Made by a program: the position numbers and the translations under genes. Under the pieces are notes generated by a model that was not told the origin of the DNA, ran no database searches, and worked only from the letters and a program-made list of their open reading frames with translations. Positions 25,870 to 39,169 of a stretch of 64,000 bases of DNA are shown here, one piece after another. This DNA comes from Brachionus manjavacas (taxonomy: Eukaryota > Rotifera > Eurotatoria > Ploima > Brachionidae): assembly GCA_019054805.1 (NCBI GenBank), contig JAHQIY010000001.1, positions 11,608,501 to 11,672,500 on the forward strand, given 5' to 3'. How positions within the stretch are numbered: position 1 is the stretch's first letter; each line of letters begins with the position of its first letter.

Positions 25870-27150
25870 TACTATTTATTTGTTTTATCTGTGCCGAGCT
25901 AAAGCTCCTTCAGATTAAAAAATAAAAATAAAATAAAAATAAAAAATAAGACAAAATAGAATAAAAATGTAAAGAAAAAATATAAGAAAAATTAAAAAAA
26001 TGGTTAAAATATTTTAAAAGAAAATTAAAAATTGATAAATTGTAAGAGGTGACATGTGAAAAGTATTTAAGTATTGAACAGTTCAGGAAAGAAGAAGGAA
26101 AAGTAAGATAGCAATTACACAATGGAGTTGGGTAATTGTTATATGTAATATTGTAATATGTTGGGTATTCAACATACCTTGATTCAAAAGCCGCTTTATA
26201 TTCATCAACCAGCTTGACAACCAATGGAACAGAATGACGCAGTCCTCCCGCTACATGTCTTTCGCTCAATTCAAAAAGTCGATTCGAGACATTTAGAAAT
26301 TTAAGTTTATTAAAGGCCTCATGATGCGAAATATTGGAAGGAGTATCATATTTTGGTTTAAGTAGTTTATTTCATCAACCATTGGGGTAAAGGTTAATTT
26401 TGAATCAAATTTAATACCTAAAAACTTGATTTCCTTTTGACTCTCGATTTTATTTTCATATATTTTTAATTTCAAGTCAATATTTTCCTTATTATAGTTA
26501 GTGAAGACAATGAAGCAAGACTTTTCAACAGATATTTTCATCTTCCACTTGAAGAGCCATTTTTCTAGTTCGTCTAAGTATTTGTTTATCTTATTTTCTA
26601 GATTTCCTTTTTCTTAAAAATATAAAATGTAACCAAGTCATCAGCAAAAAGAGGAGAGTATTCACTATTTGTTTTATTTCTTTTAGGAATATCATTGATA
26701 AAAATACTAAAAAGTAATGGACTAATAACGGAGCCTTGAGGAACACCTGCAGTTATATGGTATTCATCACTTATGTGACCATTTACATTTACTTTAAATG
26801 ATCTTGAGTCTAAAAACGAATTAATCCAATGTATTAGGCAAGAGGGAGGGTTCATTTTTATTAGTTTATAAATAAGACCATTATGCCAAACCCTATCGAA
26901 TGCTTTGGAGATATCAAAAAATAGGGAACAATTTCTTCTTTCTATTAGATGATTCTACAATTTTTTGAATAAGGAAGAAGAGATTATCAGCGATTCGTCG
27001 ATTTTTTCTAAAACCTGATTGCTCCTGAATTAGTAATGAGTTTTGTTCCAAATAATTATATAATCTTGAGTAGACAATACGTTCTAAAAGTTTTCCTTGA
27101 CAACTTGTCATACTGACTGGTCGGTAGTTAGCTGGGTCTTGACAAAATTA
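25870..27150 (-). mobile_element. Non-LTR retrotransposon, RT remnant with 3' tail
   Basis: Reading minus: QDPANYRPVSMTSCQGKLLE, then SGFRKNRRIADNL (27150-26914), GVPQGSVISPLLF and catalytic LFADDL (26855-26598), KSCFIVFTN and IKFLGIKFDSKL (26541-26293), a C-terminal segment (26269-25910), then 3' sequence with an A/T-rich repeat and the terminal hairpin GGAGCTTTAGCTCGG followed by an A/TAAA-rich tail. Frameshifts separate the blocks. The shared tail links it to copies at 60953 and 62787, a family distinct from the CR1-like elements. Confidence 0.85.
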
Positions 27151-27159
27151 AGGAAAGTT

Positions 27160-28560
27160 TTGCATAGAAATGAAGAGGAAAAAAGTTAGAAAATTATGGA
27201 AGACGTTCAGCCAAAATGCTGGAAATTTCATTGTAAAAGTGATGAAATGAACTTTAAAATTAGAAAAAGATAATTAAAAAACAAGTGATTTAATATATCC
27301 CTTAATTTCCAAACATTTGATTTTATCTTCTTCTTGATAAAATTTTATTGTCTGGTTTGGATCAGAAAGCTTTTCCAAATTTTTTTTCTTAAAATTTTAT
27401 AGTATAAATTTTAAAAATAAATAAGTTAATAAGAGCAAACAGGTTAAATTTTTCAAGACAGATTTATTTACATAATTTAACCTTTTATTTTTTATATTTT
27501 TATTGCAACTTCTCTTTAGAATATTTTTCTGTCTATGAATCTTTAAATTAATTGCATTGGTAATTTTTTTTAAAGTTTTTCTTAGAATAAATGAACACGT
27601 TGAAAAAGATGTATTTAAATAGCTTTAAATGATTGCATATTCGGCTGTTTAGTCCTAATAAATAATTTCAAAACCAACATAGACTTAAAGACCACTGGAA
27701 ATGAAATCTTCCCAAATTTTGAAACAGGAAAATATTTTTTTTTATTGAAAATACCAATTAAAATTAATTATCTAAACATATTATTAAAATTTTTGATATT
27801 AAATATCTTCTAATCTACTCGTTTGTATGTTAACAAATTATTTCCTGTAAAACTGTTTAGTTTTCAAAAGATAGGAAAATTTAAAAACCGAAAATTTCTT
27901 TTAAAAACCTCTAAACATACTTGAGAACTGATTTGAGAGCCAAATAATCGTTCTATGCTAAATTCCGTTCTAAAAGAGAAAAATTCCGATTAGATTATTC
28001 CTTTGAGGTATAATTACTTAAATTATTAAATTTTTTAATTTAAGAAACGATTATTTATTCATTACAATTAAAAAAGTCAATTTTAATTTAAAAAAACTGA
28101 GTAATTTTTTTCCGTATTTAATTGGGGCTAAAATTTTTTTTCGCATTAAGATAGCCACCTTAGCGAAACTGGTCTGGTCTCGCTCAGCAGGTATTCTGTT
28201 GTTGTTAACAGTTTATTTAATATTTCAAAAAAAAAGGCTTTGAGTAATGAAACTCCTTTCGCCATTGGTATTTAGAATTTAAAAAAAGTGTCCGTATAAA
28301 AAGTTGTGTTGAATTAATGAAATTAATAAAATGACATTAGAAGTTGAAAAAGAAAGCAGGTCTTCTGCTGTAACTTATTATTTTTATACAGACCAAAAAT
28401 AGGTTCTATAAATTGTATCAGTTGATTCAATTTATCATCTTAATCCAACTTATGTACATAATCTTCAAAAATAATTTAATTTTCAAAAATTTCTATAATA
28501 TATTTCAAAGGCTGGAATAAAGTAATAAATTGAATTGATTAGATTTAATTATTAAATCAT
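27160..28560. other. AT-rich spacer, no gene seen
   Basis: No recognisable gene, RNA or repeat. A small more complex piece near 28140-28200 (GCCACCTTAGCGAAACTGG) has no open frame. Confidence 0.4.
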
Positions 28561-28565
28561 CAATC

Positions 28566-28898
28566 CTAAATTAGTTGATTTGTGATTGAGTCCAAACTTT
28601 CTTCGCTAATGTCTTGATTTTGAATATTGGGCTCAACATTTATTTTTTCTTTTGAAATTGTAATCATTTCTATTTGTTTGTTGGCACCATTTTTTTGCTT
28701 TTCTCTAAATTCAGATTTTCGCTGTTCTTCTAAAATGTTAGAAAATTTATTTTTCCCTGAATTAAATGCCCAGTATGGGAAACATTTGCCACAGAAATTG
28801 CATCCTAGAAATAAAAGAAGTAATATGACAAAACTAGTACAGACCAACGCAATAATTCCAAGTGTTTTCGTAAAAATCATATTTAAGCCATTCTATAT
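28566..28898 (-). CDS. single-pass membrane protein, 3' exon (gene incomplete)
   Basis: The frame 28880-28566 encodes about 104 residues: a strong transmembrane segment (TLGIIALVCTSFVILLLLF), then CNFCGKCFPYW and a hydrophilic, probably cytoplasmic tail rich in Lys/Glu. The frame continues upstream without Met to an AG acceptor-like site near 28899 (GAAATATAG). A preceding minus-strand open stretch (about 29075-28980) reads IKELNVHHNPLLLDGIDLLL, which looks like leucine-rich-repeat sequence, so this could be the end of an LRR-type receptor. I could not join the two with consistent phase, and no 5' end is visible because a LINE fragment lies at 29330-29650. A partial or broken gene is likely. 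Confidence 0.4.
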
Positions 28899-29329
28899 TT
28901 CCATTCTTGTTTCGATGACGTTCGCTTTGATATTAGAAGTGTCTGATGAATGTGAATATCAAGTACCAGCCGACATTTCATGATTTACTATTTCTTGAAA
29001 CGTTAATAGAAGATCTATTCCATCAAGCAACAGTGGATTATGATGAACGTTTAATTCTTTTATTTTATTTCCAAAGTAATCAAAATTAAAAATTGAATTT
29101 TTGAATTAGGTACAACACTAGATTGAAAATTTTTTCTAACAATAGTGTAGTTTTGGTTTACCAACTGTATATATTGTGTGACTCTATTACAAAATACAAG
29201 ACTAGATACTTGCCTAATAATATTGTTAAAGTTAAAAATCCTGTTTTTGACGAATTCTTTAAAAATAATAGGTTGATCTGTAAAGCGACTCATTCGCTAT
29301 TGACTATTGTGACGAATTGATTAGGTTAA

Positions 29330-29650
29330 CCATTTTCTTAAATAAGTTCTTTGAACCGACTTGAACTACTTCAGGAGGCAATCTGTTCCATTTGTCTGCA
29401 AAATCATTTGTTTGCCATGCTGTGTTCGCATCCGCATACACTCCTCGCTAGACCAGAACAGCTCATGGAGTAGCAAAGTTTGTTTGGATTATGCCAATTT
29501 ACTGTAGTTAGGCTATTAGTTATCTTGAAATATTCGACATGATCTCCTCTCACTCTTCTCTTCCTTGATCATGACTTGAAAGCTTAGGTTAATTATCCTA
29601 GTACCATATTAGCTCTTTTGGCCGCAACCAATTCTTGCATACCCTTCTTT
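29330..29650 (-). mobile_element. CR1-like LINE C-terminal fragment
   Basis: Reads as the C-terminal RT tail (DKWNRLPPEVV type). It shares long near-identical stretches with the plus-strand fragment at 45285-45645, e.g. ctccatGAGCTGTTCTGGTCT and the cctcctgaAGTAGTT end. 5'-truncated and frameshifted. Confidence 0.7.
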
Positions 29651-29849
29651 TTGCTTATCATTCCGATTCAATTTTATACCCAAGAAAGCTTATTATAACT
29701 TTTAAGATTTGTGAACAATTATTTAAATTTGAAAATTTATTAAGCTCTGTAAGTCTAAATCATGTCAAATCAAATTTTTATTCAAGTTTAAAAATAAATT
29801 GTTTAAGTTATCTCGATCAACAGTCAAAGTTCAGTTGATAGATAGGCAT

Positions 29850-31910
29850 GATGATTTTTAGATTACATAAAACGAAAATTAAGCTAAAAATTAATTTAAT
29901 TCAGCTTAAGATATTTTTTCATTTTTATTTTCATTAATTTAAAAGTCCGTTATTTTTTTTATTAAATATTTTAGATTATTGTAAATTTAATTCCACTTAA
30001 GAATTTATATTATTTTAAAAAATGCATTTATTCTAAGAGTTTTTGATTCTAACAGAGCATTTAAAGCAACAATTTGTCAAAGATTTGATGATTTTTAAAC
30101 CCTGGGATTAAATATTAAGTTTTTTTAAATAAATGTCAAATTAGGCATCAAGGGATGTAGATTTTCAATATAAAGTCACAAAACTGAAATTAAGCCGGAA
30201 CTTTTTTTTTGATTTTTTCAAAGATTTCGTTTCAAAAAATCTTAAATGTAAATGAATGCAAAAATTTGATTTTTTCTGGAAAAACAAGCAAATTTAAAAA
30301 TGGATATTAAATTTAACAATTAAAATATATTTTTTAAGTTCTCGTTCTTTTAGAAGTTGTCAATAAAATTTAACTGATGCTTTAATTGATATTTTACAAT
30401 AAAAAATTAATATTTTTAATTTTCTATAATCAGACATTTTTGCATCAAGAAAAATTAGAAAGTGCTTTATAAAAAAAATGATATCCGATATATTTTTTCT
30501 CAAATTCTGAAGAGCTTTTTAAGATTCTTCAAAATTAGATAACATTGTCGCTAACTGCTTATTAATGTTATGAAATTAGTTCTTAAAAATTATATAAGAT
30601 TGAAAATCACTATTTAAAATCTAATTTTATTCTAATAGAATATGTATGACCTGATAATACCAATGATTCTACATTTAATTTAACTCATTGTTAAATTAAT
30701 TAAGGATGAAAGATTTTTTTTTTCATCTAAAATTTAATAAACAATAAATTAAACATTTTCTTTAAATGATGATAGTCTCAAAAATTCGGATACTCAACAA
30801 CCTTTTAATTAAAAAAAACATTGTTAAATCAATTTAATTTTTAACATCAAATAAAGAAATATTTTATTGATTGAGAAAAAATTCCTTTTTCCAACATAAA
30901 TTCCATTTTTTTTTAACGCAGTGTCAATTATTTTTTCTAACTATAAATCGAATATAAGAAAAAAATAAGAAATAGTATTAATTCAAGCAAGAGAATTTAA
31001 AAAAAAAATTTCTCGGTTTTATACTCGTTTCTTTTTCAGTTTATTTGATTTTATTTTTTTACATTGGCAAGTAAGAGTGTGAAAATTTTTTCATTAAATC
31101 TGGAACAGAATTATCAAATTTTTTTTTCTTCAATTTTGCATGTTTAATTTTGACATGAATCAAAAAACAAATAAATTTTTGGTTGAAGATTTGGCTGATT
31201 ATTTTTAAATTTTAATTATTTAATACTCTGTAAAATAGTCAATGGAAAAAATTTCCCAATATTTTCAGTATTTTGATATATTATAAATAAGATTTTATTT
31301 CAAGAATGTCGAAGAAAATTGGAAGGAAAATTATTAGATTTTAAATCTTAAATAAAGTAAATTAGACTTAATCGGTCTAGTTTTGTTTTTTGAAAGACAT
31401 CAACAAAGAAATCAATGATAAAAATTTTTTTATTTTAAGAATTTTCTCTATAATTATTAATGCGTTTTTATCATGTTTAAAAAAATCCTCAGCTCTTATT
31501 ATAATTTTAAATTTGTCAAACATTCTGACTTAGTGATAATGAAGCATTTAATTTACTCTCAGATAAAAAGGATATCTTTTTTAAAATTTATATTTCTCCC
31601 TTCCTAATAAAAGATGTCTATTTTATCCTTTTTGGAAATTTAATTTTACCTTCAAATTAAAATTTATTTAATTAAAATTTTTTATTTAATTTTAATTTAC
31701 CTTCTTTATTTTTGGATTTTTAAGGATAATTCAATCATATTTTATTCATAAAATTAAAATTTTAAATTGCAGACAATACATAAAGTTTTTCGCTCTAGTC
31801 AGAAATTCAAGAAAATTTTAATCATTAAATTTTCATATCATTTGAATAAACTTTGAATGGTTTAACTAACGAAAATTTTAAATTCCGGTAAAAAAATTTA
31901 AATTTATTTT
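29850..31910. other. AT-rich desert
   Basis: Over 2 kb of very AT-rich sequence with no open frame of coding character, no RNA gene and no obvious repeat structure. Confidence 0.5.
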
Positions 31911-31914
31911 ATTA

Positions 31915-31985
31915 ATTTAATAAATAATTTGAGGTAAACCTCAGGCCACCCAAATGGAACTAAGTCCTTCTTTTCAGGCTAGCGA
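31915..31985 (-). mobile_element. LINE 3' tail fragment
   Basis: On the minus strand GCCTGAAAAGAAGGACTTAG, then a short piece and a T/A-rich ATTTATTAAATTAATAAAA tail. It matches the GGCTGAAARGAAGG tails at 15038 and 20448. Confidence 0.45.
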
Positions 31986-31989
31986 TTGA

Positions 31990-34900
31990 AAAAAAATAAA
32001 TATCAAAAAAGTACAAAATTGAGTAAAATACATCAAAAAAAATAAAAAATATTGACAGATATTGATTAAATAATTAGAGTTTTAATCGGATAAAAAGATC
32101 ATTTAATAAAAGAAAAAAAGTGAAAAAAATGAAAAAAATTTGTGATTTAGCAGTTTAAAGGGTCAGTTTTTACTCTTTTGACTTAACACGTTCTTAAATT
32201 CTTCATAAAGTGAGCGAAATTTCGGGTTTAGTTAAAAAATTTAAATGGATTTAAGGAATTTAAAACATCTAAATCCCAAAAGTTTTAAATAAAAAATCAA
32301 ACCCTAGACAAGATCCAAATTTTTTGCTGTTTGTAATGGAATAACCAAAAATTTATGATCTAAAACTGTATGCTCTGTCTTTTTTTTGACTTGAAATTAA
32401 GAAAAACTTCCTTTAATTTGTTTTCAACATTAATTAATTTTTGAATACAAAAAAAATGATTTAAATTCCTTTGATCAATAATAAATAACAAGTGCTTTTA
32501 GACAGATCTATAGACGTTTTGTTTGCGATGAATGAAATTAAGCGTTTTTATAATCACTAGAAACATTAGCCTTAAGTGAGTTATTTGATATTGAAAAAAA
32601 ATCTCATCAGAAAAATCGGTTATACGAACGTGATAACCGGAAGCAAGAAGTTTTAAATTCAAAGAATTTATTTTTTTTCTAAATAACACATAATTCTACT
32701 CAATGATATTTGAGTCGTAAGGGATTTTTTGAACATCCTGTAAATAAAATAAAAATCCTTTCTTTTATATTTTAAAATGGAAACGCTTTGTCATCTAATT
32801 GCAATAAAAATGTTTCAAACATACAAATAGGAGCTTAGATTATTTTTCTGGAAATTATAATAGATTTAAATCAAGATCTGAATTCTTTTTTTTAAATTAA
32901 ATTTAAAAATAATAAATCAAAACTAAGTTGTGTTGGACTTTTTTTATTACTGATAATTATCAATCTAAAATTTAATTATATCTTAATTTAATTTCAATCA
33001 AATATTCAGCCTAAAAATGTTCGAGGAATGCTTTTGATACTAAATTAATAAATTAGATCTCAAATAGTTGAACATATTTAAATTAAATCATTTTTAATTT
33101 GAAATTAATATGATCTAATAATATCTAGGAATTAACTGAAGTGGATGCATCAAAAGGAGATTAAGAACAAAATATTTCAAAGTCTTTAATTAGGATTTGT
33201 TTCTTATCTAGATCTTTTAATAATTTTCTCATTTCATTTCTGAATAATTAAATTTTGAATAATGCCATAAGACTAAAGATCTTTTAGACAATTTTTTCCG
33301 CCTATTTGAAAAATTTTATTAAGAAAATAAGAAATGAAATATCTTTTTTTGGTGCGACCTCATCTAGATAAATTAAATTATTATTTTTCTAAGATATTTT
33401 AATTTCTGAAATAAGAGTCTATTTTGACACTATAAATTAAGTTGAAAAAAAATCAACGATTCTTCTTTCGTATGTTTCTGAACAAAAAAAATCATTGAAA
33501 ATTCAGGAAGTATTATTAAGTAATAAAAAAATACTAAAATTCTGCTATTTGGTCTAATATGATTTTTAAAACAAATTTTTTACACTTAAATTATTACTTA
33601 AGAGCCCAAAAAAAAAATTCATAAATTGTCAAAATTTCAAGCGTAATCAAGTTTCATTTTGAAATCTTAAAAAGGTATAATTATTCTCAAAGTAAAAATT
33701 TAAGCGGCAAGCATTTAATTGCTGAAATTAGTAAATGACATTTTAAGTAAATGCGCTCCGACTAGCAGTCATTATAAATTACTTTAATTTTTTTGCAAAA
33801 ATTACATTTAAGTAGAGAAAAAAATTTGAATAGGTGAGCTAGAAATTTTAAATTTTATCCTTTTCTTTTTTGAATTTTTAATTAATTTTGGATTTAGATG
33901 ATTAATTTTCTCAGGTTTTAGTCAGTATTTTAAATTTTTTTTCTTTGGAAATTTTTTGTAACATTCAAAATAAAATTAAAATTTCCTATCGTATTTCCTT
34001 GGTAATAGACATTTTTTGATAATTAAAGTTACAAATAAACTGCAGTTAACCAAAAGTATGACACTCTTTTTTAGTAAATGATTTTCTAGTTCTAAGCAAT
34101 TAATCAACTCTTTTTCTTTTCCACTATTTATAAAATAAGAAATAAGATATTTATCCCAATATTCAATCAAATAAATTTATAAATTTCTTTAATAATAAAA
34201 TCGAATTGATTTTTTGAATGCAAATCGAAGCTCGGAAAGAAAATATTTTTTAAATATAAATTATAAAACACTGGAGGGAATGTTTTCTCTTTCTCTTAAA
34301 ATACTCTTCTAAATAATTCACCTGAAAATTTAAGAGTGACATTAAAGAAATATGACTCAAGAATTTTAAGCTCGGATTGCAGAAATATTGGAAATATAAT
34401 TGAACCGATGTTTAAAATGATGAATGGTAAAAAAGCATTTGGATTTTATTAATTAAGGCTGCTGATTAATAAAAAGATCATGATTGAAGATTGCTTTATT
34501 TAAGCATTCGATTAATATTTAATTATTTTAGTTTAATTCTAAAAGAATTTATCAAAAATTTTAAAATATTTAACTTAAATATTCTTTAATTTTTTAAATG
34601 ATTTAATTAAAAATTCTCTTTATTAAATTTTTAATAATTTTTTAATTTATTAATTTAATTCAATTATCGCCAGATCTGGCGATCTGAAAAAGTTTATTGT
34701 TCTTTTTCTTTTATTTTTTTAAATTTTTTTATTTTAAATTTTTTACACGCATTAAAGGCGTTCATTGAAATGAACAAATAAATAAAGCGAAAATGTAAAG
34801 TCATAGTTTTTTTAATTAAATAAAAGGAATGCTAATAGCCTAGAAAAATGATTTTTAAAAATTTTTTTTAAATCCATTTTTTTTCAATAAAATAAAACGA

Positions 34901-36690
34901 GTTTTAATGAATTTTACGTAAAAATTAGCAAATTTGCCTCAAAAAATGTAAAAACTAATAAAAAATATTATTTTATAAATCAATCTGATTTTGGTTTTAT
35001 CAATAAAATATCCTTTAAAAAAAGTTAAAAAAAAAACTAACTTTATTTTTTTCAAAAGCGAAAATATCAATATCACACTAGTGATTTGACCCATTATTTC
35101 AAAAAAAATTTTACTAATTTTTTGGCGTGCTAATTTTTAAATTACTCTGATTTCTGTTTTTATCTCTAATCTTACTTAATGATTTTATTCTTATTTTTTT
35201 ATTTAATTAAAGATCAAGTCCTATGGACAAATTAAAATATAATATTATATAATAGGATAGAAAAATTTAATGTCTATTTTACAATTAAGCAAAAAATTCA
35301 GTTTGTTATATACATAAAAATGGTTGAGATTATTTAACATAAAAAATTCGATTAGGTAAAAATAGTATTTTATCGAGTCAGTTAGACCAGAATTGTTAGA
35401 TTCAAAGCACCATTCAATCAAAAGAACACTGAAAACTATATCATATTCAGTTCAATTTATATAAGTTAAACCTTCTACTTTTGACAACAGTTTAATGAAA
35501 GAAGTGTTTTCTCTATCAAATATTTTTAAAAATAACAAAAATTTAAAAAAATTTAAATTTTATAATATTAATTAAGGGAATATTTGTCACCCCTGACTCG
35601 AGCATGACCAACACGCATTCAAATCCTGATTAGCACAAACTTGAAAAACAATAAAATGTGTGTTGATCAAGTTTAAAGTTTTTATTAAAAAATTTATTTT
35701 CAATCGAATCAAAAGTATTTTTATTAAAAATTTATAGCAAAATTAGATATGTTTTTATTTACTTAAGGCTTAATTGCATTTGGGATGCTTACCCTTTTAG
35801 ATTTAAAAACCAACTTAAATTTTTTCATTTTTAATGCCAAAATATGGCAAAAGATCGACTTGAATGGAAATCAAAAGTGATGACCCTATGCTCCACAAGG
35901 AGTAAATAAAGAAAAATTAAGGTCCTTATCGATATCATCTAATTTTTCTCTCGTTTCCGTTCATTCCATGCCAGACGATAATTAATACTTTTTCTTTTTC
36001 CTAGAATTCGATTCATTATTTAAATTTATTTTTAAAAAAGAATAAATATTAACCTAATAATCTGGTTTTAGTGACATGTCACTTAAAACTGGATAAATTT
36101 GACCCATGTTAAAAAAACATCCGACTTTAATAAAGTTAAAAAACAAAGATAATTCAATTTTCATTTTTTTAGAAATTTTATATAAGTTTTAACCATTGTT
36201 AATAGTTTTAAAAAGTGTTCACTTTTTATTACATGTCACTAAAATTGAATTTTTTTTTAAACAGTGCTCAATTTTGAATAACATGTCATTAAAATTGAGT
36301 ACTGTATTTTAAAGACATGTCACTCAATTCGAATGATTACATTATTTATACATATATATTTTTATTGAAAAGAAGATTTTTTTAGCCATTAAGTAAGTAA
36401 GACTGCATTTTAAAAAAATCTGAACAACACACATCTAGCGTGTGTTGGAAAAAACTTTTTTAAATTCATTCCATTAAAAAATCCTTAGCCAAAAGTTGAT
36501 CTTAGTAAAAAATTTTCCCATTAATAAATTATCGAAATTTTAAAATTTTATTTATTATTACTTCAGTCTAACATCTAAATTAGAAAAAAAAATTAAATTG
36601 ATAAAATTTGGCATTATTTAATGATATTGAACTAGTTTAATTCAAAATAAAACAGTATTTACAATTAAAATGATTTAAAGTAAAAAATAA
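31990..36690. other. AT-rich desert with small palindromes
   Basis: No gene recognised in 4.7 kb. Local structures are an 18-bp perfect palindrome at 34666-34683, a cluster of ACATGTCAYT motifs at 36070-36325 and a CAACACAC/GTGTGTTG hairpin near 36424-36447. Confidence 0.5.
34666..34683. repeat. 18-bp perfect palindrome
   Basis: ATCGCCAGATCTGGCGAT is identical to its reverse complement and stands out by GC content in an extremely AT-rich stretch. Role unknown. Confidence 0.8.
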
Positions 36691-36699
36691 TTTATAATG

Positions 36700-38012
36700 A
36701 AGTCTGTTTTGAAACTTCTAATTTATTTTCAATTGAATCAAAATTATCAAAAAAAGTGATATCTGCAAATGTTTCGCTTCAAAAACTTTAAATAAATTCT
36801 GAAAAGTTGCTTCAGCTTCTTCTAGAGTTATTACAGGCTCGATTTCCTCTACATGCTCAGTGTTTAGAAGATTTCTGATCAATTTAGTTCTGAGTTCCTC
36901 AAGCTGTCATCTATTTTATTAAGAAAGAATTCAGAGTCTCTAGATTTGTAAGAAAATTTTTTAAAGACTAAGTAGTTTCAATTTGAAATCAAGGTCTGTT
37001 AACACATCACTAGTATCATTTCTAATTAATTGATTTATTTCCCTATCTATTAAATAATTATTTGCATCATACTTTTTCAAACAGTTAACTACTGTATATT
37101 CACTTTCTCTTGCCCATACTTGAGTAACCATGTATAAACACTTTTTAACACCAGGCATTATTAAATTTTTCTAAATTCTCGTTATCTAAAGTAACCGATT
37201 GGGAAGCATCGTGAGATTTAAAGCTCTGAATTTTCCCTGCATCACAAGACTGTAAATGGCTAGTACAATTAGAAGAAAAATAATGAATTTTAGCATGAGT
37301 AAACTGTTTGATTACTTCAGAACTTAAATTATGTCCAGTGGCATTATCAGCAAACAAACAAACGCATTAAATTTCAAAACATAGTAACTAAGCATGAAAT
37401 ATTCATCCAGCGGTTTTGTTTAAATAGTAGTGACAGATCGCTTGAGGATTGAGATGCTTGCCGAAGCACAAGCAACTTAACCATATCGCTACCATCAGCA
37501 TTCTCACATAAAGAAATGGTCAGCCTTTTTTAAATATAAAATTTTTTCTTTCAATTAAATTACCTGCCTACACTGCAAGCACTACATGTACGGATAAAGC
37601 AGAATTGGTCAAAAGTCAAAGCCAAGTCTGTACTTTAATTAAATTATATAAAATTATTTTTTAAGGAATTTTGTTTAAATTAAAATTTATTTCTCGTATT
37701 TTGATGTTTTTAAATTACATTTTATCATTGTTAATTTTTCTGTAATTTGGTGTAAATCTCAATGTCAAAGTCGACTTAGACTTTTAACGATTCTGACTTT
37801 AAAGTTTGACTTTTTACCAACTCTGGGATAAAGCAATTAAGATTGCATTTAGATTTGCGAAAAATCCAAAAAAAATTTCTGAATTATATATTTTAATTCG
37901 GACGTACCAATTTTTTCTACATGTAAAACGGTTATAAAAAATCGGTGGTCCATCAACTCACCACAAAATTACATGTCAGAATGACAATTCCGGATTAATC
38001 AGGTTTGACTGT
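36700..38012 (-). mobile_element. pogo/Tigger-like DNA transposon remnant
   Basis: Minus-strand DDE transposase pieces: LTISLCENADGSDMVKLLVL (~37530-37470), then FADNATGHN with a catalytic-type Asp and CTSHLQSCDAGKIQSFK with the later Asp (37357-37145), VKKCLYMVTQVWARES (37158-36961) and a degraded C-terminus to ~36700. The order matches DDE_1 transposases of the Tc1/mariner-pogo branch. The terminus CAGTCAAACCTGATTAATCC lies at the 5' side (ends ~38010, next to TA). The opposite terminus was not found and frames are broken, so it is inactive. Confidence 0.75.
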
Positions 38013-38019
38013 ATTATTA

Positions 38020-38960
38020 TTATCTAAAAAAAATATTTTGCTAGATCATTTAATAATTTATTTAAATTTTCAATATAAAAATGAATTTTTAAAAACATTA
38101 AATTTTAAGATTACTTATTTGATCTTCTGAAAAGCAGGCTCAAAAGAAGACTTGTCTGTTATTAGAACGTTCACTGGGATAAAACTCATAACAATATTTT
38201 AAATAATTTTTTTCCAGTTAATTGAAAATATATAATAAAAAGATTTGAAAAATAATGTGTTAAACTTGCAAATACTAAATCAAAATTAAAATGATTCAAA
38301 TCAGGCTTGTTTTAAGCCAAAGTCGCTAGAATTTAAAACAAGTCATGACTTCAATTTAACTCTAATATAATTTTGGGATTTTTTTTTAATTTGGTAAAAT
38401 TATGAAATTACATTTTTTAAGAACTTAAAAATATTAGAAAAACATGAATCAAAAAACAAAAAAGCTAATATCAATAATCCTTGGACATTTCAAAAATTGT
38501 GTTAAGAGCTTTTTAAAAAACAATCATTTCGTTTAAAATTAAAAATTTTAGATTTTTAAAATCGTTTGAATGTAAACATCAATCTCATAAATAAATATTT
38601 CCTTTCAACAAGCTAGCCCATATTTTGTTAATGAACATAATGATACTTATCTTGAGAAAAAAATACACCTCGTTTAATTTCAGATCCATTTAATACTTAG
38701 ACCTTCATTATGGAATAAGCTTTATATTCTCAATGTTAAAATGGGATTGTTTAGGAAAAACAAAACAAAGTCATTATCAAATTTTATCAAAAAACTGAGG
38801 CTTATTTTTTAATTTTTTTTTTTAAATGATATGATAGAAGAACAATATTTTTAAATTTCTGTTGTTGCCAGAGTCTGAAAGTTTTTTTTTTCGTATTCGC
38901 TCTTTGTGGAGCATATAATTGTCCCTCTTTTGTCCTAGTTGATAATGGAGAGGCGCTCAT
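38020..38960. other. AT-rich spacer, no gene seen
   Basis: Nothing recognisable apart from short A/T runs. Confidence 0.4.
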
Positions 38961-38969
38961 CTCATTTTG

Positions 38970-39165
38970 TACTACTTTTTTGAGCATAGGATCATTAATT
39001 TCGATTTCAACTCAAGTCGATCAATTTGGCTACTCTTAATATCTTTATGGGATATCATCGTTGCTCTGATGATGCTTCCTAAGTATGTGAATTCGCTTAC
39101 ACACTCGATTTGTGTTCCATCGATGGTGATTAGATCTAGATTTTTTGATTAACTTCCAGACTCTG
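38970..39165 (-). mobile_element. LINE reverse transcriptase fragment
   Basis: Minus-strand frame (about 39150-38975) reads LDLITIDGTQIECVSEFTYL followed by GSIIRATMISHKDI. This is the post-palm connection segment found in endonuclease-reverse-transcriptase LINEs. Only this short piece survives. Confidence 0.65.
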
Positions 39166-39169
39166 ATAA

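Noticed and set aside
32498-32689. 63-codon minus-strand frame in the AT desert
   Set aside because: Length is expected by chance at this density of frames; no homology visible and no splice signals.
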